From an uncultured bacterium (GTDB lineage Bacteria; Bacillota; Clostridia; Oscillospirales; Ruminococcaceae): a stretch of DNA of 8,641 bases. Positions 5,851 through 8,641 of this stretch are shown here, one piece after another. The stretch covers positions 1 through 8,641 of the forward strand of contig CAJMQZ010000083.1 of assembly GCA_905215595.1 (NCBI GenBank), written 5' to 3'. Both the position numbers and the translations under genes were made by a program. Numbering within the stretch: the first letter of the stretch is position 1; every line of letters begins with the position of its first letter. The notes under the pieces are model-generated. The model was not told the origin of the DNA, searched no databases, and worked only from the letters and a program-made list of their open reading frames with translations.

Positions 5851-7642
5851 GGGTGTCTCCTTTCTGTTGATAGGGCAGCCGGATGGTGACCTCGGTGCCC
5901 ACGTCCTCTTCACTTTCAATGGTCAGGCCGTAACCCTCGCCAAAGGAATACCGGATGCGGCGGTTCACGTTCCACAGGCCGACATGACGGAACTTTTCAG
6001 CCTTTTCGGCACCCTCGGCGGGCTCGTCCAGAAGGTGAGCTACCTGCTCCGGCGGCATGCCCACGCCGTCATCGGTAATGCGCAGCAATACGTCCCCGGT
6101 ATCCGGGTCGGTGGAGATATCCAGCAGCACGCTGCCGTGGCCGCCCTTGGGTTCCAGCCCGTGGAAGATGGCGTTTTCCACCAGCGGCTGCAAGGTGAAC
6201 CGGGGAATCATGCAGTCCCGGCAAAGGGTCTCGCTTTCAATGCGGGAGACCTCAATCTCCAGGTCGCCGCCGTAGCGGTACTGCTGGATGGTAAAGTAAT
6301 CGTTGAGCAATGCCAGCTCCTCCTGCAAAGGCACCAGCTTCTGGGTGCCTTTGGAGATGCTTTTGGTCAGCCGTGCAAAGGCGGTGACCATCTCGGCAAT
6401 GCCGGGCGCGTGCTGGATGGTAGCCATCCAGCGGATGCTGTTGAGGGTGTTGTAGATAAAGTGCGGGTTCACCTCGTTTTGCAGCATCCGGTATTCCAGC
6501 TCCTGCTTGCGACGTTCGTCCTCCACCCGGCGGGTCATCAGGCTGTCCACGTTTTCAGCCAGCTGGTTGATGCCCCGGCCGATGTCGCCCAGCTCGTTGT
6601 TCCACTCCACCGTGCGGTCCGGGGCAAAGTTGCCGCTGCCCACGGTCTCGATGCGCTTTTGCAGCGCCTCCACCGGGCGGGTGATGACCCGCTCCAGCCA
6701 GTGCTGCATCAAAAAGCTCAGTCCCCAGATGATGGCAGTGCCAAGGGCGACCAGCCACAGGTACACGCCGTAGTGCAGCAAAAAGGTATTTGCGGGCAAA
6801 AGCTGTACCAGTGCCGCGCTGCGGCCGTTCAGTGTTACCTTGACTACATAATACTTCTGGCCGTCCAGCTGCACCTTGCCCTGCCATGCGGTCTGCTCTG
6901 TCACGCCGTTATTGCTGCCGGTGCGCAGGGTGTAGTCCACCTCCCGCAGCGGATTTTCAATCTCGGTCAGGCTGCCGTTTTCGATCTGCCACAGGCGGCT
7001 GCCCATCTCCCAGTACAACGCGCTGCCGTCGGTCAGGCTGTAACCTGCTGCCGGGTCGGTGATAATGGCGGTATCCAGCGCAAGGTAGGTGCTGCCCCGG
7101 TGCAAGGTGCCCTTGCCGCAGCGGACAGGCTGGCTGATGGCGATGCAGCTCGGACTGCCGGGCAGCAGCGGGTCGGTGGCGAACTGCATCCCGTACCCCT
7201 TGGTGAGAAACTGCTTTACGCTGGTGCGGTTGAGCGCCGCCGAGGAGTTCAGCGGGCCGAACTGCAAATGCCGGTCGTTCTCATTGGTAACAAAAAAGCG
7301 GAGGATATGGCTGTACAGGGTGCTGGAATAGTATTTTTCCTGCATGGCTTCGTAGGCGGCAATGGTCTGGGTGCCGTTGATATTTTCCTGCGAGATGTAC
7401 CGCCGCACGGTGCTGTCGATGGAAGCCCAGTTCAAAAGAGCATCGGCGCTGTCCAGACTGGTCTCGATGGAGGTAGCCACCAGCCGCAGGTTGAACTCTG
7501 CCGCCTGCAGGGAGTTGGCACGCACATATTGGTTGGAGAGAATGAACAGCGCCGCGCCCACGGCCAGAGAGGTAAGAAAGGTAAAAAAGCGCATTCCCCA
7601 CACGATCTGCCGCCGCAGCGGGAAACGGTGGCTGCTCTTCAT
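5825..7642 (-). CDS. YesM/LytS-type sensor histidine kinase
   Basis: 605-residue membrane sensor kinase, first gene of the operon. Layout: short basic N-terminus; membrane segment about 13-36; extracytoplasmic sensor domain about 37-289; second membrane segment about 290-312; HAMP linker about 313-367; coiled region; His_kinase (PF06580) region with NPHFIYNTLNSIRW (392-405, phospho-acceptor His394); and a HATPase_c domain. The ATPase domain shows LQPLVENAIFHG (484-495), DDGVGM (524-529), VGLWNVNRRI (554-563) and a final GTEVTIRLP. This order is that of kinases paired with AraC-type regulators in Firmicute sugar-uptake loci. The outside domain probably detects a saccharide directly or through the neighbouring binding protein; the ligand is unknown. 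Start ATG at 7642 has a strong AGAAAGGAGG (complement of 7650-7659) seven bases upstream. Confidence 0.93.
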   Translation of the reverse strand: MKSSHRFPLRRQIVWGMRFFTFLTSLAVGAALFILSNQYVRANSLQAAEFNLRLVATSIETSLDSADALLNWASIDSTVRRYISQENINGTQTIAAYEAMQEKYYSSTLYSHILRFFVTNENDRHLQFGPLNSSAALNRTSVKQFLTKGYGMQFATDPLLPGSPSCIAISQPVRCGKGTLHRGSTYLALDTAIITDPAAGYSLTDGSALYWEMGSRLWQIENGSLTEIENPLREVDYTLRTGSNNGVTEQTAWQGKVQLDGQKYYVVKVTLNGRSAALVQLLPANTFLLHYGVYLWLVALGTAIIWGLSFLMQHWLERVITRPVEALQKRIETVGSGNFAPDRTVEWNNELGDIGRGINQLAENVDSLMTRRVEDERRKQELEYRMLQNEVNPHFIYNTLNSIRWMATIQHAPGIAEMVTAFARLTKSISKGTQKLVPLQEELALLNDYFTIQQYRYGGDLEIEVSRIESETLCRDCMIPRFTLQPLVENAIFHGLEPKGGHGSVLLDISTDPDTGDVLLRITDDGVGMPPEQVAHLLDEPAEGAEKAEKFRHVGLWNVNRRIRYSFGEGYGLTIESEEDVGTEVTIRLPYQQKGDTHAADITGG

Positions 7643-7663
7643 AACGGTGCCTCCTTTCTGGTG

Positions 7664-7779
7664 ACAGTTTGCATTCTTTCCTTTATACAGTACTGATTCC
7701 GGCGCGGTTTGTCAACGGCTTTTTTCATGAGAATTGTGTACTTTATATGCTTTTTTCTCTCGTCACGGATGCAAACTGT
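7664..7779. promoter_or_regulatory. 11-bp inverted repeat flanking the operon promoter (possible operators)
   Basis: ACAGTTTGCAT (7664-7674) and ATGCAAACTGT (7769-7779) are exact reverse complements. Each reads ATGCAAACTGT in the direction of the gene it faces. Arm centres are 105 bp apart, close to ten turns of B-DNA. The left arm lies just downstream of the predicted operon start site; the right arm lies upstream of both promoters. The right arm is followed by a second TGCAA (7779-7783), nine bases after the first. Such pairs can be sites for a regulator acting on both sides, possibly by looping. The neighbouring AraC-type regulator is the obvious candidate, but this is inference. Confidence 0.4.
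7687..7715 (-). promoter_or_regulatory. Likely sigma-A promoter of the kinase operon
   Basis: On the minus strand a perfect -35 TTGACA (complement of 7710-7715) is followed after 17 bases by TACTGT (complement of 7687-7692). The latter matches TATAAT at the three most conserved positions (T1, A2, T6). Transcription would begin near 7680, giving a leader of roughly 38 bases that ends in the strong Shine-Dalgarno site. A second -10-like TATAAA (7682-7687) is 22 bases from the same -35, which is too far. Confidence 0.6.
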
Positions 7780-7789
7780 GCAAGAGAAC

Positions 7790-7819
7790 AAGAAAGTGCA
7801 GACTCCAGTGTAAGAAAGT
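7790..7819 (+). promoter_or_regulatory. 8-bp direct repeat with 22-bp period (possible AraC-type site)
   Basis: AAGAAAGT occurs at 7790-7797 and again at 7812-7819, a shift of 22 bp or about two helical turns. AraC/XylS-family activators commonly bind two direct half-sites spaced about two turns apart, upstream of the promoter they activate. A further AGAAA lies at 7841-7845. Location between the divergent genes suits control of the plus-strand binding-protein gene by the response regulator encoded in this operon. Confidence 0.4.
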
Positions 7820-7840
7820 ACATCTTTTTTTAAAAGATAC
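7818..7840. repeat. AT-rich palindrome
   Basis: ATCTTTT (7822-7828), TTT, AAAAGAT (7832-7838), nearly extended by GT/AC outside it. It overlaps the end of the second AAGAAAGT copy. It may be an operator or simply part of an easily melted promoter region; no function can be assigned. Confidence 0.25.
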
Positions 7841-7859
7841 AGAAAAACTGCAACTCTTC

Positions 7860-7884
7860 CCGGAATTTTTCCATTCCGGTTTTT
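7860..7884 (+). promoter_or_regulatory. CCGGAAT-N6-ATTCCGG palindrome with T tract
   Basis: A perfect 7-bp inverted repeat (7860-7866 and 7873-7879) with a six-base gap is followed on the plus strand by TTTTT (7880-7884). If transcription of the binding-protein gene starts upstream, this is a terminator-like hairpin in its leader, that is, a possible attenuator. If transcription starts near 7909 from the TATCCT box, the palindrome covers the -35 region and would suit an operator for a dimeric regulator. The sequence alone does not choose. Confidence 0.35.
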
Positions 7885-7902
7885 GCGTTTGTGCGGTATC
7901 CT
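7874..7902 (+). promoter_or_regulatory. Candidate promoter of the binding-protein gene
   Basis: TATCCT (7897-7902) is the best plus-strand -10 box, matching the three most conserved positions. The sequence 17 bases upstream (TTCCGG, 7874-7879) is a poor -35, as expected for an activator-dependent promoter. Transcription would begin around 7909. Confidence 0.3.
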
Positions 7903-7918
7903 AGTGTCAACAAAAGCG

Positions 7919-7947
7919 AGCGGCTCCCCGGCACGGGGGAGAACGCT
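7919..7947 (+). promoter_or_regulatory. Strong stem-loop in the leader of the binding-protein gene
   Basis: AGCG (7919-7922) pairs with CGCT (7944-7947) and CTCCCC (7924-7929) with GGGGAG (7936-7941), across a 1x2 internal loop, with GGCACG as the loop. That is ten pairs, mostly G-C. It has no following T run, so it is not a terminator. It ends 24 bases before the Shine-Dalgarno site and leaves that site free. If transcription begins near 7909 the hairpin sits about ten bases from the 5' end, a place where stem-loops are known to stabilise mRNAs. Confidence 0.45.
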
Positions 7948-7986
7948 GCACGAAATACACACACTGCCCTGAAGGAGGACACACTT

Positions 7987-8641
7987 ATGAAAAAGATCTC
8001 TCGTCGTTCGTTCCTTACCGCTGCCGCTGCCTGCGGCGCAGCTGCTGCCCTGAGCGCCTGTGGCGGCTCTTCTGCAAGCTCCACCGCTGCTTCCTCCACT
8101 GCCGGTTCCACCGCTGCATCCGCAGCCGCAGGCCCTGTTACCCTGCAGTGGTCGGTGTGGGATAAGGAGTCCACCCCCTACTGGCAGGCCATGGCCGACG
8201 GCTACATGGCAAGCCACAAGGACGTGACCATCGAGATGGTGGATCTGGGCTCCAGCGATTACATGACCGTTCTGGCTACCCAGCTGGCCGGCAGCGCCGA
8301 TCTGGATATCGTGACCATCAAGGATATCCCCGGCTACGCAAACCTGATCAATCTGGACTACCTCAAGCCTCTGAATGAGGTGCTGACCCGCGACACCGGC
8401 GATTTCAACGGCACCATCGAGCAGCTGACCACCGATGACGGCAACTTCTACGCCGTGCCCTTCCGCAGCGACTTCTGGGTGCTGTACTACAACAAGGATC
8501 TGTTTGATGCTGCCGGTGTGGAGTATCCCTCCAATGACCTGACAATGGAAGATTACGATGCTCTGGCCCGCAAGATGACCAGCGGCTCCGGCGACACCAA
8601 GGTCTATGGCTGCCACTACCACACCTGGCGCTCCGCCGCTT
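7987..8641 (+). CDS. ABC sugar-type solute-binding lipoprotein, N-terminal part
   Basis: The first 218 residues of an extracellular family 1 (MalE-like) solute-binding protein; the gene runs off the window. Members carry saccharides to an ABC importer from the outer face of the membrane. The N-terminus is a lipoprotein signal: basic start, hydrophobic Ala-rich core and lipobox Leu22-Ser23-Ala24-Cys25, followed by a long Ser/Ala/Thr linker (26-50). The mature domain starts PVTLQWSVWDKEST, with ADLDIVTIKD (127-136) and FYAVPFRSDFWVLYYNKDLFDAAGV (about 154-178), both typical of this family. The signal also contains Ser-Arg-Arg-Ser-Phe-Leu (5-10), a twin-arginine-like motif. Start ATG at 7987, with AAGGAGG (7972-7978) eight bases upstream. 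It is divergent from the kinase operon, an arrangement in which such proteins are regulated by the adjacent YesM/YesN pair. Two permease genes would be expected downstream. Substrate unknown; an oligosaccharide cleaved by the neighbouring lyase is likely. Confidence 0.9.
   Translation, partial: MKKISRRSFLTAAAACGAAAALSACGGSSASSTAASSTAGSTAASAAAGPVTLQWSVWDKESTPYWQAMADGYMASHKDVTIEMVDLGSSDYMTVLATQLAGSADLDIVTIKDIPGYANLINLDYLKPLNEVLTRDTGDFNGTIEQLTTDDGNFYAVPFRSDFWVLYYNKDLFDAAGVEYPSNDLTMEDYDALARKMTSGSGDTKVYGCHYHTWRSAA

Noticed and set aside
4588..5919. Longer start for the response regulator (443 residues)
   Set aside because: The extra 23 residues are not part of any receiver domain; ATG at 5850 gives the standard opening and a good Shine-Dalgarno site.
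5807..7696. 629-codon open frame on the plus strand antisense to the kinase gene
   Set aside because: Mirror frame of a GC-rich gene. Its translation shows no domain or natural composition, while the minus strand encodes a complete histidine kinase.
7682..7715. TATAAA at 7682-7687 as the -10 of the TTGACA promoter
   Set aside because: Spacing of 22 bases is too long; TACTGT at 17 bases is a better partner.
7639..8622. 327-codon minus-strand frame antisense to the binding-protein gene
   Set aside because: Crosses the divergent promoter region and a clear lipoprotein gene; Gly/Val-rich shadow translation.

Overview
The window looks like chromosomal DNA of a GC-rich gut Firmicute, most likely Oscillospiraceae/Ruminococcaceae (Faecalibacterium-like). 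This is inferred from Gram-positive style Shine-Dalgarno sites (GGAGG, AAGGAG), a lipoprotein solute-binding protein, a YesM/YesN-type two-component pair and GC-rich codon use. The genus is a guess and no search was possible.

Layout. Positions 1-565 carry no large gene. Positions 62-174 hold four consecutive hairpins that mostly share GTGG/CCAC closing stems, in an AT-rich stretch. A probable 35-residue ORF with a good ribosome binding site lies at 383-490 (minus). A terminator-like hairpin lies just past the end of the main operon. Positions 566-7642 are a tight five-gene minus-strand operon, in transcription order: sensor histidine kinase, AraC-type response regulator, heparinase II/III-family polysaccharide lyase, a discoidin-like putative carbohydrate-binding protein, and a YesL/DUF624-like membrane protein with an extra extracytoplasmic C-terminal domain. 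Gaps are -26, 14, 11 and 1 nt. Positions 7643-7986 are a divergent regulatory region. From 7987 to the window edge runs the start of a plus-strand ABC sugar-type solute-binding lipoprotein; its permease genes probably follow outside the window.

How the parts may work together (inference). The gene set resembles the Bacillus subtilis yes locus, where YesL, YesM, YesN and YesO-type proteins are linked to import of pectic oligosaccharides. Here a heparinase-fold lyase without a signal peptide replaces the pectin enzymes. A reasonable model is that the kinase senses an extracellular saccharide, or the loaded binding protein. The regulator then activates the divergent transporter, oligosaccharides containing uronic acid are imported, and the cytoplasmic lyase cleaves them with the discoidin-like protein as possible helper. 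The polysaccharide cannot be named from sequence alone.

The most unusual items are the tandem hairpin array at the left edge, the architecture of the divergent control region (an 11-bp inverted repeat with arm centres 105 bp apart, an 8-bp direct repeat with 22-bp period, and a strong stem-loop in the transporter leader), and the YesL-like protein fused to an outside domain.
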